A stretch of 64,000 nt of DNA from Qipengyuania marincola (GCF_029688625.1 NZ_JARULC010000001.1:682001-746000), one strand, 5' to 3'; shown: positions 9,463 through 17,678, numbered from the stretch's first letter. Numbers and translations are program-made. Notes: generated by a model not told the origin, from the sequence alone.

Positions 9463-10479
9463 CTATCGATCGCGAATGCTGACTACCACCATGTCGCGCC
9501 GATTGTTATGGTCGGTGACTTGCAGGATCACGAAATCGAGCGAGCCGAGCCCTTCCGCGACCAGGGTGGTCCCGCTCATTTCTCCGACGTACTCACGATC
9601 TCGATCGACCCGGAAGCGCAGCACCGGACGGTCATCCGCAAGCACGGTGTAATAGCCGGTTCCCGTCCAATGCGCGTATCGCGGAGTGCCGGTCGTGCTT
9701 CCCATGGGGGCGTTACGGTGAGGGAAAAACTCCTGCTGATCGAAATGGGTGAGCTCCACTCTGTAACGTCCGCCAAAGAAGTTCGGCGCATCGTTAGACG
9801 CATTCGAGCGTCCGATGTCGTAAACTCCTTCGAAATCGCGAAGGTCGCCGGTCTTCCAGGGATAGTATTCCTGGCCTTGCGTCACGGCGCGCTTCCAGAC
9901 ACCGCGATGCCGCATCAGGTGGTTTCTCTGCATGGTCGAACCGCCCTCGAGGCTATCCATCGAGATGGTCTCGTCGAAACTGGCGTACAGTTCGCTTTGT
10001 TCGATCAGGCGGCGAAGGTCGCGATCATTGATCTCACCGAGATAGGTCATCGGCAGGCGCCGAGAAATGCTGTCGGTGCTGATCTCGTAATAGCCGCCCG
10101 GTGCGATCATGAACGAGCCTGCAGAACGAAGCTCTGAATTATCGGCGATCTCCCCGATCAACTTTCCGCTCCGGTCCACGAACAAGAGGCGGCGCCTATC
10201 ATCGTCGGTATTGACGTGAAAACTCGTGACGAGGGCAGCGGGATGCAGATTCGCATCGAAGGGATTGCCGTAGCTGCCGATATTCAGGACCTCGGCGTCG
10301 TCAGTCGTTCGTACCGACGGAAGGGCTGCGTATTCTGCGGCATCGAAGCCCACGGGAGGGGGCGTCCGCGAAGGGGGTATGGACGGAAGAGGCGAGCCGG
10401 TGATGAGCCAGAGCACGCCCAGGAAGCAGAGGCCGATTGTCAGCGTTATTCCGGCCAGAATTTTGCTTCTACGCTTCAT
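9463..10479 (-). CDS. Hypothetical membrane-anchored protein
   Basis: 338 residues if translation begins at ATG 10479 (MKRRSKILAGITLTIGLCFLGVLWLITG), giving a basic start and one N-terminal transmembrane helix, then a Pro-rich linker (PSIPPSRTPPPVGF) and a large extracytoplasmic domain. The open frame extends to 10644, but the extra 55 residues run through the 27-bp palindromic repeat and are unlikely to be coding. The periplasmic domain has several Tyr/Trp-rich strands (GGYYEISTDSISRRLPMTYLG, WTGTGYYTVLADDRPVLRFRVDRD) and ends in a beta-rich segment. No catalytic signature recognised. Confidence 0.65.
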   Translation of the reverse strand: MKRRSKILAGITLTIGLCFLGVLWLITGSPLPSIPPSRTPPPVGFDAAEYAALPSVRTTDDAEVLNIGSYGNPFDANLHPAALVTSFHVNTDDDRRRLLFVDRSGKLIGEIADNSELRSAGSFMIAPGGYYEISTDSISRRLPMTYLGEINDRDLRRLIEQSELYASFDETISMDSLEGGSTMQRNHLMRHRGVWKRAVTQGQEYYPWKTGDLRDFEGVYDIGRSNASNDAPNFFGGRYRVELTHFDQQEFFPHRNAPMGSTTGTPRYAHWTGTGYYTVLADDRPVLRFRVDRDREYVGEMSGTTLVAEGLGSLDFVILQVTDHNNRRDMVVVSIRDR

Positions 10480-10605
10480 CGATATTACCCGCGCTTTCCT
10501 ACTCATCCAGCGTGGTGGTACCGGACCGCATGGCAATTGCTGCGTCCACCCCGCGTCTTTCCGGCACTGTAAACCTACCACGTAACCACGCAGCTTTTTC
10601 CCCAT

Positions 10606-10632
10606 TGGACCGTGTAACATGCGGTCCATGTC
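10606..10632 (+). repeat. Dispersed 27-bp palindromic repeat, copy B
   Basis: Identical to 5315-5341 (arms TGGACCG/CGGTCCA, 9-nt loop, trailing TGTC). It lies in the gap between two minus-strand genes, the cyclopropane fatty acid synthase and the membrane-anchored hypothetical. Both copies are preceded by a T-rich then C-rich stretch (TTTTGTCCCC and TTTTTCCCCA). Confidence 0.6.
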
Positions 10633-10697
10633 GTAGGACTGCACAAGGGCGAACCCTCATTTCGTCCTACACGGCTCTCGGGCGCACAGCCTTGCCC

Positions 10698-11948
10698 TCA
10701 ATCCCCACCCAGCAGCCGCTTCTCCGCCGCCGCCATGTAATCGCGCGTGATCGGCAAGGCGCGGCGGTCGCGGACGTACTGGATCTGGTAATTGCCCATG
10801 CCGCCCCATTCGAAGGCGGCGGTCGCGCCGGAGAGGTAGAAGGTCCACATGCGGTAAAAGCGCTCGTCGTAAAGGTCGACGATGGCCGCGCGGTTGGCTT
10901 CGCAGCGGGCATACCATTCGCGCAGGGTCTTCGCGTAGTGCAGCCGCAGCGTCTCGATGTCGGAGTGGATCAGGCGGCTCTTCTCGCTCGCCGCCAGCGT
11001 CTCCGACAGGGCGGGGATGTAGCCGCCGGGGAAGATGTACTTGGAGGTGAAGGCATCGGTCGTGCCCGGCCCGCCGAAGCGGCCGATGGTGTGGACCAGC
11101 ATGACGCCATCGTCGGCCAGCAGGTTGGCGCAGGCGCGGAAGAAGGTCTCGAACTGCGGGCGGCCGACATGCTCGAACATGCCGACCGAGACGATGCGGT
11201 CGAACCGCTCCCCGCGTTTGGCGAGATCGCGGTAATCGACCAGCTCGAACATCACGCGGTCGTCGACTCCGGCCTCGCGCGCGCGGTTGCGGGCGAGGGC
11301 GAGCTGTTCCTCGGACAGGGTGATGCCGTGGACCTTAACGTCGAAGTGCTGCGCGAGGAAGATTGCCATGCCGCCCCAGCCGCAACCGATGTCGAGCACA
11401 CGCTGCCCGTCGGCCAGCGCCAGCTTGGCGGCGATATGGGCGAGCTTGGCATGTTGTGCTTCGGCAAGGGTCTCGACCCCTTCGGGCCAGTAGGCGCAGC
11501 TGTATTGCATGTGCTCGGGGTCGAGCATGAGACGGTAGAGGTCGTTGCCGATGTCGTAGTGATGGGCGACGTTCTTGCGCGCGCCGATGCGGTCGTTGAT
11601 CGAGCCGATGGCGAAGCTGGCGCGGTTGCGGAGGCGGCGACCGAGCGAGGGCGGGCGCAGCCTGCCGCCCCGCTCCCACACGGCGTTGGAGCGGAGCAGC
11701 TGGACGAGCTCCATGATGCCGCCGCCCTCGAGGTCGAGGCGCTGGTCCATGTAGGCCTCCGCCGCGCCGATGCGCGGATCGAGCAGAATGTCGCGCGGGA
11801 CTTTGGCGTCGCGGAAGATGACGGCAAGTTCGGGATAGCCCTCGGCAGGCTGGCCGAAGCGGGTGGTGGTGCCGTCGGCGAAGCGCGCTTCGAGGACGCC
11901 CTTCTCGATGACGGAGCCGAGGAAGCGGGACAGCAGGCGTTTGCTCAT
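10698..11948 (-). CDS. cfa: Cyclopropane-fatty-acyl-phospholipid synthase family protein
   Basis: 416 residues from ATG 11948 (MSKRLLSRFLGSVIEKG); an in-frame ATG 18 bp upstream is possible. Transfers a methylene group from S-adenosylmethionine to the double bond of unsaturated acyl chains in membrane phospholipids. Seen: an N-terminal lipid-binding region, then NVAHHYDIGNDLYRLMLDPEHMQYSCAYW, the SAM-binding motif VLDIGCGWGGMAIFLA, GITLSEEQLALAR, VSVGMFEHVG, and the C-terminal FPGGYIPALSE and FYLSGATAAFEWG. All hallmarks of the family are present and the length is normal. Monocistronic; divergently transcribed from the DUF1801 gene, whose start is about 50 bp away. Confidence 0.93.
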   Translation of the reverse strand: MSKRLLSRFLGSVIEKGVLEARFADGTTTRFGQPAEGYPELAVIFRDAKVPRDILLDPRIGAAEAYMDQRLDLEGGGIMELVQLLRSNAVWERGGRLRPPSLGRRLRNRASFAIGSINDRIGARKNVAHHYDIGNDLYRLMLDPEHMQYSCAYWPEGVETLAEAQHAKLAHIAAKLALADGQRVLDIGCGWGGMAIFLAQHFDVKVHGITLSEEQLALARNRAREAGVDDRVMFELVDYRDLAKRGERFDRIVSVGMFEHVGRPQFETFFRACANLLADDGVMLVHTIGRFGGPGTTDAFTSKYIFPGGYIPALSETLAASEKSRLIHSDIETLRLHYAKTLREWYARCEANRAAIVDLYDERFYRMWTFYLSGATAAFEWGGMGNYQIQYVRDRRALPITRDYMAAAEKRLLGGD

Positions 11949-12001
11949 ACGGGCATCTTGCGTCACAATCCGGCCTTGTCGAGTCCGAATGGGAGAGCGC
12001 C

Positions 12002-12439
12002 ATGGCAGAGGCGAAGACCAAGCCGACCGGGGTCGAACCCGAGGACTTCATCGCCGCCGTCGAGCCGGAGCGAAAGCGCGAGGAAGCGCGCGAACTCGAC
12101 GCGCTGTTCCGCAAGGTCACCGGCGAGGCGCCGCAGATGTGGGGCCCGAGCATCATCGGCTATGGCGTGTACGAGACGACCTATGCCAGCGGGCGGGACG
12201 TTGCCTGGATGCGCGCCGGGTTCAGCCCGCGCAAGGCGAAGCACTCGCTCTATCTGATGGGGGGCTATTGCGACGAAGAAGCGGGGGAGCGGCGCGACGC
12301 GCTGCTGGACAAGCTGGGCAAATACAAGACCGGCAAGAGCTGCCTCTACATCAACAAGCTGGCCGATGTGGACATGGATGTGCTCGAGCAGCTGATCCGC
12401 AACGATTGGGAGGCGATGGCGCGCACCTATCCGGATTGA
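12002..12439 (+). CDS. DUF1801 domain protein
   Basis: 145 residues. Starts MAEAKTKPTGVEPEDFIAAVEPERKREEARELDALF, then MWGPSIIGYGVYETTYASGR, GFSPRKAKHSLYLMGG and LGKYKTGKSCLYINKLADVDMDVLEQLI. This order (helical start, MWGPSIIGYG, SPRK...L, GKGCLY/KSCLY) is typical of the YdhG/DUF1801 fold seen in many bacteria. No biochemical role is established. Divergent from cfa, convergent with the molybdopterin oxidoreductase gene whose stop lies 4 bp beyond. Confidence 0.85.
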   Translation: MAEAKTKPTGVEPEDFIAAVEPERKREEARELDALFRKVTGEAPQMWGPSIIGYGVYETTYASGRDVAWMRAGFSPRKAKHSLYLMGGYCDEEAGERRDALLDKLGKYKTGKSCLYINKLADVDMDVLEQLIRNDWEAMARTYPD

Positions 12440-12442
12440 GGA

Positions 12443-13183
12443 TCAGATGCCGGCGTACCACTGGTAGCCCGCGCGGTCCTCCCAGTAGCCGCCCTGTCCC
12501 TCGCCGATGTCGTCGAGGCTAGCGACGGCTTCGATAGCGGTGAGGTACTTGGCGTGCTTGTAGCCCAGTTGCCGCTCGATCCGCATGCGCAGGGGCGCGC
12601 CGTTGCGGACGGGGAGGGGCTCGCCGTTGAGGCTGTGGGCGATGATGGTCTGGGGGTGGTAGGCGTCGATCAGATCGACGCTCTCGTAATAGTCCTGGCC
12701 GTTGAGGTTGTCGGCGCAGCGGAAGACGATGAACTGCGCTTCGGGCCGAAGCTGCGCCTCGTCGAGCAGGAGGGAGAGCTGCGGTCCGGTCCATTCGCCG
12801 ATCGCGCTCCACCCCTCTACGCAATCGTGACGGGTGACCTGCGACCGTTGGGGCAGGCGGCGGATGTTGTCGAGCGTAAGGGCGAGCGGGTTCTCGACCA
12901 GCCCGCCGACGGTGAGCCGCCAGTTGGCGAAGCCCTCCTCGACATGACGGGGGTAGTCGCCATTCTGCGGGTCGACCGATCCATTGCCACGAAAGTAGGG
13001 CGAGATGGCGCTGCGCGGGTACTCGGGGGCGAGCGCCTCGCCGTTGGAGAGCAGGCGGTGCGCGCCCATGTGCCACTTCTCCGCGGCCGACAGGAGCCGA
13101 GCACCGGCATCGCTATCGGCGACTTTGTTGCAGCCGGCGACGAAGGCGGCACCGGCAGCGGCAAGGAAACCTCTACGCTTCAT
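12443..13183 (-). CDS. Molybdopterin-dependent oxidoreductase, sulfite-oxidase-like, Tat lipoprotein
   Basis: 246 residues. The N-terminus MKRRGFLAAAGAAFVAGCNK combines a twin-arginine motif (KRRGFL) with a lipobox ending in Cys 18, suggesting Tat export and lipid anchoring. The catalytic domain shows the molybdenum-ligand Cys in RHDCVEGWSAIGEWTG and the downstream DLIDAYHPQTIIAHSLNGEPLPVRNGAPLRMRIERQLGYKHAKYL, typical of the sulfite oxidase / MsrP superfamily. The start overlaps the end of the cytochrome b gene by 11 bp, so it is cotranscribed with it. The likely arrangement is quinol-linked periplasmic redox chemistry with the cytochrome b as membrane partner; substrate unknown (methionine sulfoxide or another oxidised compound are options). 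Confidence 0.88.
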   Translation of the reverse strand: MKRRGFLAAAGAAFVAGCNKVADSDAGARLLSAAEKWHMGAHRLLSNGEALAPEYPRSAISPYFRGNGSVDPQNGDYPRHVEEGFANWRLTVGGLVENPLALTLDNIRRLPQRSQVTRHDCVEGWSAIGEWTGPQLSLLLDEAQLRPEAQFIVFRCADNLNGQDYYESVDLIDAYHPQTIIAHSLNGEPLPVRNGAPLRMRIERQLGYKHAKYLTAIEAVASLDDIGEGQGGYWEDRAGYQWYAGI

Positions 13184-13844
13184 CGGTCGATCCTCCGGTG
13201 AGCATGCTGCGGATTTGGCCTATCGGACCGGACAGCAGGACGAGCGCGACATGCACGATAAAGAAGCCCAGGATGGTGAAGGCGAAGATGAAATGCAGGC
13301 TGCGTGCCGACTGGCGGCCGCCGAGCAGGTCGACCAGCCAGCCGAAGGTCGGCTCCATACCGGGGCTGATGGCGATGCCGGTGAAGACCATCATCGGCAG
13401 GAAAACGCCCAGTACCAGGCCATATGCGAGCTTCTGGAGGAAGTTGTACTTGCCTTCGCCGTGGTCGAAATTGAGCTTCAAATGCTCGACAATGTCGGTC
13501 CGAATGGCCTTCGGGCGCCACTCACGACGTGTCGTCGTCAGGTCGCGCTTGAAATGGCGGTTGGCCAGCATTGCGATCCACATGAACAGCAGCCCGAGCG
13601 CAAACGGCCATGCCATCAGGATATGCCAGTCCCGCGCGACCGCCAGGCTGTAATAGCCGGGAATGGTCATCCAGTCCGGGAAGCGCGGCACTTCGAGCCA
13701 GGCCTGGCTGCGGTCGAAGCCCCAGTCGCCCCAATAGAGCAGGCGGTGCGCATTGCTGATGGTCAGGCCGGACATGAAGAGGACGATCACGCATAGCAGG
13801 TTCAGCCAGTGCCAAAGCCTCGTCGATAGCGCGTGCTTCTTCAC
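13173..13844 (-). CDS. Cytochrome b561-type membrane subunit
   Basis: 223 residues from GTG 13844, which overlaps the SDR stop as GTGA; longer upstream frames are shadow of the SDR. Several membrane helices: HWLNLLCVIVLFMSGLTISNA, the WHILMAWPFALGLLFMWIAML region, LVLGVFLPMMVFTGIAI and FIFAFTILGFFIVHVALVLL. Candidate haem-ligand histidines occur in TRLWHWLN, DWHILMAWP, SLHFIFAF and FIVHVALV. Nickel-dependent hydrogenase/cytochrome b561-like fold. Its place directly before a molybdopterin lipoprotein makes it the probable quinone-linked electron partner, like MsrQ or the FdnI-type subunits. Confidence 0.85.
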   Translation of the reverse strand: MKKHALSTRLWHWLNLLCVIVLFMSGLTISNAHRLLYWGDWGFDRSQAWLEVPRFPDWMTIPGYYSLAVARDWHILMAWPFALGLLFMWIAMLANRHFKRDLTTTRREWRPKAIRTDIVEHLKLNFDHGEGKYNFLQKLAYGLVLGVFLPMMVFTGIAISPGMEPTFGWLVDLLGGRQSARSLHFIFAFTILGFFIVHVALVLLSGPIGQIRSMLTGGSTDEA

Positions 13845-14614
13845 AGTCGCTCCCCTTCGCGCGCAAGGTAGATGACATCGCGCGGCTGGGAAAGCAGGTG
13901 CTGGCCGCTGTCGATGAAGAGAGTTTGCCCGCTGGCCAAATGCCCCTCGGCGAGGAACAGCGCTGCATCGGCGATCTCGTCTGGCCCTGTTTTCCGGCGG
14001 AGCAGATTCAGCCGATGTGATACCTGGGTTTCGTCCTCGGTCTGATCGTGGCTTGGCAGGATCGCTCCAGGCGCCAGCGCATAGATCCGGTCGCTCTCGC
14101 GTGCTGGAGCCATGGCCAGCATGGGGACGGTAGCTGCGAGGGCATGCTTGCTCATGGTGTAGCTGAAGAAGTCGGGATTGGGGTTGGCAAGCTTCTGGTC
14201 GGTAACCTGAATGACCCGCCGTCCCTCCGTCGCCCTCGATCTGGCGAGGAAGGCTTGCGCCATGCGGGCAGGGGTGACGGCGTTCACTTTCATCGCCCTG
14301 CGGTTCGTTGCCGGATCGAGCGTGGTTACATCGTCGCGTTCGAACAGCGAGGCATTGTTGATCAGCACCCGCCAATTGCTGAGGCGCCCCGCGAGCTCCT
14401 CGACCATCGCCACGGCGGCATCGCCGTCCGACAGGTCGCAGGCGATCGTTTCGCTGCTGTCCAGCTCTGCAGCCAGGCACTCCGCTGTTTCCGCTGAGCG
14501 CCGGTAGTGGATCACGACATGCCAGCCTGCTGCGCCAAAGGCTCGTGCGATCGCCGCACCCAGCCGCTTGGCGCCGCCTGTCACGAGCACTGCCGGTTTG
14601 CTGCGATCCACCAT
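13841..14614 (-). CDS. Short-chain dehydrogenase/reductase, pteridine-reductase-like
   Basis: 257 residues. Rossmann motif TGGAKRLGAAIARAF near residue 12, acceptor-site HYRRSAETAE (typical of NADPH-dependent enzymes), NNASLF, and catalytic YTMSK with upstream Ser-rich region replaced by VIQVTDQ. GAKRLG and HYRRS are characteristic of pteridine/folate reductases (FolM, PTR1). As the first gene of an operon with a cytochrome b and a molybdopterin enzyme, a link to pterin metabolism is tempting but unproven. The canonical catalytic Ser before Tyr-x3-Lys is not obvious (the QVTDQK position has Thr/Asp), which resembles PTR1-type enzymes. Confidence 0.85.
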   Translation of the reverse strand: MVDRSKPAVLVTGGAKRLGAAIARAFGAAGWHVVIHYRRSAETAECLAAELDSSETIACDLSDGDAAVAMVEELAGRLSNWRVLINNASLFERDDVTTLDPATNRRAMKVNAVTPARMAQAFLARSRATEGRRVIQVTDQKLANPNPDFFSYTMSKHALAATVPMLAMAPARESDRIYALAPGAILPSHDQTEDETQVSHRLNLLRRKTGPDEIADAALFLAEGHLASGQTLFIDSGQHLLSQPRDVIYLAREGERL

Positions 14615-14729
14615 GGCTCTACCATAGCCGAACGCTGGCCAATGGAAAGGCGCGCCATCCCCGAACGATGCCGGACATGACGCGCCTCCCGCGTACCCGA
14701 AGGGCTATGCCCCTCGAATCTCGTTCAGA

Positions 14730-15116
14730 TCAGCGGCAGCGCAGGCTTCCGCGGTCGATCTCGCGGCCGATGACTGCGCCAACGGCCCCGCCGAGGATCG
14801 CGCCAAGCGTGCGGTCCCCGCGGCCGGCAAGCTCATGCCCTGCCAACGCGCCGACGCCGGCACCGATCACGAGACCGGTCGTGCCGTTGTCGCGGCGGCA
14901 ATAGTAGCGCCCATCGCGCCCGCGCCACATGTAGCTATCGCGCGATATGCGGCGCGGTTCGACATAGTAGCCGCGGCTGTCGTAGATCGCGCGGTCCTTG
15001 GCGCGCTTACCGTGGGCAGGCGCCCAGGGCGGCGGGTCCGCAGCAGCGGGGGCGGCGGTTCCGAGGCCGGTCAGGGCCATGGTGCCGGCGGCAATCGAGA
15101 GAGCGAGTTTCTTCAT
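14730..15116 (-). CDS. Glycine-zipper 2TM domain outer-membrane-associated protein
   Basis: 128 residues with signal peptide MKKLALSIAAGTMALTGLGTAAPAAA. The mature part begins basic and Tyr/Arg-rich (RDAIYDSRGYYVEPRR-like region, YMWRGRDGRYYCRRDNGTTG), followed by the glycine zipper GLVIGAGVGALAGHELAGRGDRTLGAILGGAVGAVIGREIDRG, which matches the 17-kDa surface antigen / YMGG-like 2TM family. Two Cys remain near the end. Likely an envelope-stress or outer-membrane protein; commonly induced by stress in related bacteria. Monocistronic. Confidence 0.85.
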   Translation of the reverse strand: MKKLALSIAAGTMALTGLGTAAPAAADPPPWAPAHGKRAKDRAIYDSRGYYVEPRRISRDSYMWRGRDGRYYCRRDNGTTGLVIGAGVGALAGHELAGRGDRTLGAILGGAVGAVIGREIDRGSLRCR

Positions 15117-15247
15117 TGTTCTTGCCTCAAATATCAGTGCTTCGGCTCATCAATCGGCGAGGTGGAGACGGGGTCCACAACCTCCGATGAACGAGCGGCG
15201 TTAAGGCGCGATTAGCGATAAACCGAACGGTCCGATGCGACGAACGG

Positions 15248-15895
15248 TTACTCCCCCAGCCTGCTTTTCGCCTTGTCCCGCATGGCGGCGCTCAACACCT
15301 CTAGTGCCGCGATGGAGCGCAGTTCCGACGGGTTCATGGGCAATGCCGGATCATAGATGGCGGCGAAGACCCGCGCCACGGTCCAGTCCCCCGGTCCTTC
15401 CTCCACCAGCTCAAGCGGTTCGCCCGCCCGGGCCACTCCTTCCTCGATCACCCTGTAGTACCAACCGCAGCAGTGCGTTCGCAGGATCCGCTTCACCATG
15501 CCCTTGCGGTCGAAGCGGTGCTCGATCTTCCAGCACGGCTGGCGTGGCTGGCTGACCTCGAGCAGGGTTGTGCCGAGCCGGAAGCGGTCGCCGATGCGGA
15601 CATTGCTTTCGGCAAGGCCGGTGCTCATCAGATTCTCGCCAAACGCTGCGGGGCCGCGCAGCAGCGAATGGCCGCCGAGCCACTCGTCCCAGCTCGGGTA
15701 ATGGTCAGTGGCGTAGTGGTGCACCGCCATGTCCGGACCGCCGTGATGCTTGCCATCGGCGACCATATCGCCTTCGATTCCGAAGCTGCGGATACCGGCC
15801 CGGCCATCCAGCGGCCGCTTGTCGATCGCGCTCAGCTCCGCACCGTTGAAGGGGCGGGGCAGGCCGACGCAGATCGCAGTCGCGATCACGCTCAC
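15248..15895 (-). CDS. MOSC domain protein (YiiM-like)
   Basis: 215 residues from GTG 15895. MOSC sulfur-carrier/molybdenum-cofactor-related fold: GIEGDMVADGKHHGGPDMAVHHYATDHY, FGENLMSTGLAESNVRIGDRFRLGTTLLEVSQPRQPCWKIEHRF, and CGWYYRVIEEGVARAGEPLELVEE. The conserved Cys is in QPRQPCWK, as in YiiM, which in E. coli helps reduce N-hydroxylated compounds. The start overlaps a possible 42-codon upstream frame (GTGA). No molybdopterin genes are adjacent, although a molybdoenzyme operon lies about 1 kb downstream on the same strand. Confidence 0.88.
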   Translation of the reverse strand: MSVIATAICVGLPRPFNGAELSAIDKRPLDGRAGIRSFGIEGDMVADGKHHGGPDMAVHHYATDHYPSWDEWLGGHSLLRGPAAFGENLMSTGLAESNVRIGDRFRLGTTLLEVSQPRQPCWKIEHRFDRKGMVKRILRTHCCGWYYRVIEEGVARAGEPLELVEEGPGDWTVARVFAAIYDPALPMNPSELRSIAALEVLSAAMRDKAKSRLGE

Positions 15896-16020
15896 AGCGC
15901 GAGCGGCCTTTCAGCAGGATCGGAAACATGGACCGCATGGACCACTGTCCTGGCGGGAAAAAACCAGCCACGCGCAAAGCGGCGAGTTCTCGCGGGTTCA
16001 GGCTGTAATGTGGCGGTCAT
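15892..16020 (-). CDS. Possible small protein overlapping the MOSC start
   Basis: 42 codons from ATG 16020, ending in TGA that overlaps the GTG of the MOSC gene (GTGA). The sequence is Arg/Pro-rich (TRRFARGWFFPARTVVHAVH), with no domain recognised and no good ribosome binding site. The 4-bp overlap is the main argument for translation as a leader. The frame also spans a degenerate 14-bp copy of the 5315/10606 palindromic repeat (about 15926-15939), which argues that it may simply be intergenic DNA. Confidence 0.25.
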   Translation of the reverse strand: MTATLQPEPARTRRFARGWFFPARTVVHAVHVSDPAERPLAL

Positions 16021-16073
16021 GGCGGTGTTTGAGCATAGCCTGCTGGAGTAGGAAAGGTGCCTTGCGGTGCGGG

Positions 16074-16670
16074 TCAGCCTGCAGGCCGTTGCACGGTCAG
16101 CGCCATCCAGTCGCGTTGCGTGCCGTCCGCTCCCTTGCCGGCATAGATGTCCGTTGCGACGATGCCGAACCCGGCCGCGCGATAGGCATGCTCCAGCCAG
16201 CCGGGATCGGGAAAATTGTGCAGCCGGCCGAGCAGGTCGCGACCTTCGCCATCGCCGAGCTTGAAGCTGGCATAATGCCATCCTCCCGGAACCAGGGCGC
16301 GATGGATGGCAGCGAGCACGGACGGCAGGTCGCTTCGCGCAACATGCAGCAGGCACGCATGCGCCCAGACGGCATCATATTCGGATACAGAGTCGAGCTC
16401 GTCGAAGCGAAGCAGGCGCGCGCCGACATCGAAACGCTCGTTTGCCTTGCGGACCATTGCGGGCGTGCCGTCGGTCGCATCAAGGTCGAACCCGCGCTCG
16501 ACAATCCGGGCCGAGTCCCGCCCGCCGCCACATCCCAATTCGAGAATGTGTGCACTTTCTCCAAGTCGATCGAGAAAAGCATCGAGATGGCGGCTCGGCG
16601 CTTGGCCGAAGCCCAATGTATAGCGAGGCGCGTTCTTTTCGTAGAACGCTATCGTCGCCGGGTCGCTCAT
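16074..16670 (-). CDS. Class I SAM-dependent methyltransferase
   Basis: 198 residues. SAM-binding motif I is ILELGCGGGRDSARIVERGFDLDATDGTPAMVRKA, followed by YDAVWAHACLLHV and LVPGGWHYASFKLGDGEGRD. N-terminal FYEKNAPRYTLGF is typical of small-molecule (Methyltransf_11/25, tellurite-resistance TehB-like) enzymes. The start overlaps the stop of the upstream IspZ-like gene as ATGA, so it is the third gene of an rlmN-ispZ-like-methyltransferase operon. Substrate unknown. Confidence 0.87.
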   Translation of the reverse strand: MSDPATIAFYEKNAPRYTLGFGQAPSRHLDAFLDRLGESAHILELGCGGGRDSARIVERGFDLDATDGTPAMVRKANERFDVGARLLRFDELDSVSEYDAVWAHACLLHVARSDLPSVLAAIHRALVPGGWHYASFKLGDGEGRDLLGRLHNFPDPGWLEHAYRAAGFGIVATDIYAGKGADGTQRDWMALTVQRPAG

Positions 16671-17674
16671 TCCGATGGTGGCTCTCGATAGACCGGCGCA
16701 ACATCGCGCAGCATCTTGCCCTGTGCGTACCGGAAGACCGTCAGGATCAGCACCATCGTTACGAAGAAGTCTGCGAAAGTGCTGTAGAAGAGCCAGAAAT
16801 CGGTGGAGCCGTAGAACGCGACAACCAGGTTTAGACCCGCCATGATCGCGCCCAGCACGCCCATGCCAATGCCGAGTCGCGCGGCATCTATGTCGCGATA
16901 GGGCAGATAGCGCTTCAGCCGGACTGCGAGCCGGTTTCCGCCGGCTACACCGTCGAAAAAGAACAGCGAGGCGCTAACGAGTCCGACGACCGACGAGCGA
17001 TATTTCACCGCATCGTCGGACTGGAAAACCAACGCGAGGCCTGCTGAAAGCAACAGCAAGGCTATGCCGAATAGCGCTAGCCCTCCGAGCAAATCGATCT
17101 TGGTCAACCGCTGTGCCACCAATAAGGCGACGCCGACCGCAGCCCCGACCAGCGCAGCGGTGGTGAGATCGGTCAGCTTGGCAACGACGAAAAAGAGCAG
17201 GCCGAGCAGAATGTCGACCGCCAGCGGAATGCGATTGCGCTTGAAGGCGCCGAAATCGATGTGGGAGTTGTGTTCGCCCGCGTCGTCCTTGAAGCCCTGC
17301 GACAGTGCGTCACCGACCGTTCCGTTGGCATGGCTCTCCACCATATCCCGATATTTCGCGGGATATGCGATGGTTTTGCCTGGGTGGCTTTCGTGGATGA
17401 GTTCCCCGTCGCGCCGGACCGCGATGCCGACGTTTACGGAACTGATATAGCCGGCTTCGACCTCTATCAGCGAACCGTCGGGAAGCGGAGCGGACAAGCG
17501 ATGATTGCGCACGGCATCGGGGCCGATTGCGGGCGTCGCATCCATCGAAACGACCTTGCCATCGAGGCTTAGTTCCGAGAACAGGCCATCGCTGCGCGAG
17601 CGGAGCGTCACCAGACCGGTGGTGGAACCGATCCGAAAGCGGCGCCGATAGCGCCAGATCGTCACCCCTGCCAT
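16667..17674 (-). CDS. IspZ/YciB-like integral membrane protein with an added N-terminal domain
   Basis: 335 residues. Residues 1 to about 145 are soluble and beta-rich (RSRSDGLFSELSLDGKVV, PDGSLIEVEAGYISSVNVGIAVRRDGELIHESHPG). The rest has about six membrane helices starting RIPLAVDILLGLLFFVVAKLT and ending STFADFFVTMVLILTVFRYA. The helical part resembles septation protein A (IspZ/YciB), which is normally about 180-200 residues, so this looks like a fusion. It lies 4 bp after rlmN and overlaps the methyltransferase start by ATGA. A role in envelope or division is possible by analogy only. Confidence 0.7.
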   Translation of the reverse strand: MAGVTIWRYRRRFRIGSTTGLVTLRSRSDGLFSELSLDGKVVSMDATPAIGPDAVRNHRLSAPLPDGSLIEVEAGYISSVNVGIAVRRDGELIHESHPGKTIAYPAKYRDMVESHANGTVGDALSQGFKDDAGEHNSHIDFGAFKRNRIPLAVDILLGLLFFVVAKLTDLTTAALVGAAVGVALLVAQRLTKIDLLGGLALFGIALLLLSAGLALVFQSDDAVKYRSSVVGLVSASLFFFDGVAGGNRLAVRLKRYLPYRDIDAARLGIGMGVLGAIMAGLNLVVAFYGSTDFWLFYSTFADFFVTMVLILTVFRYAQGKMLRDVAPVYREPPSE

Positions 17675-17678
17675 GGCC

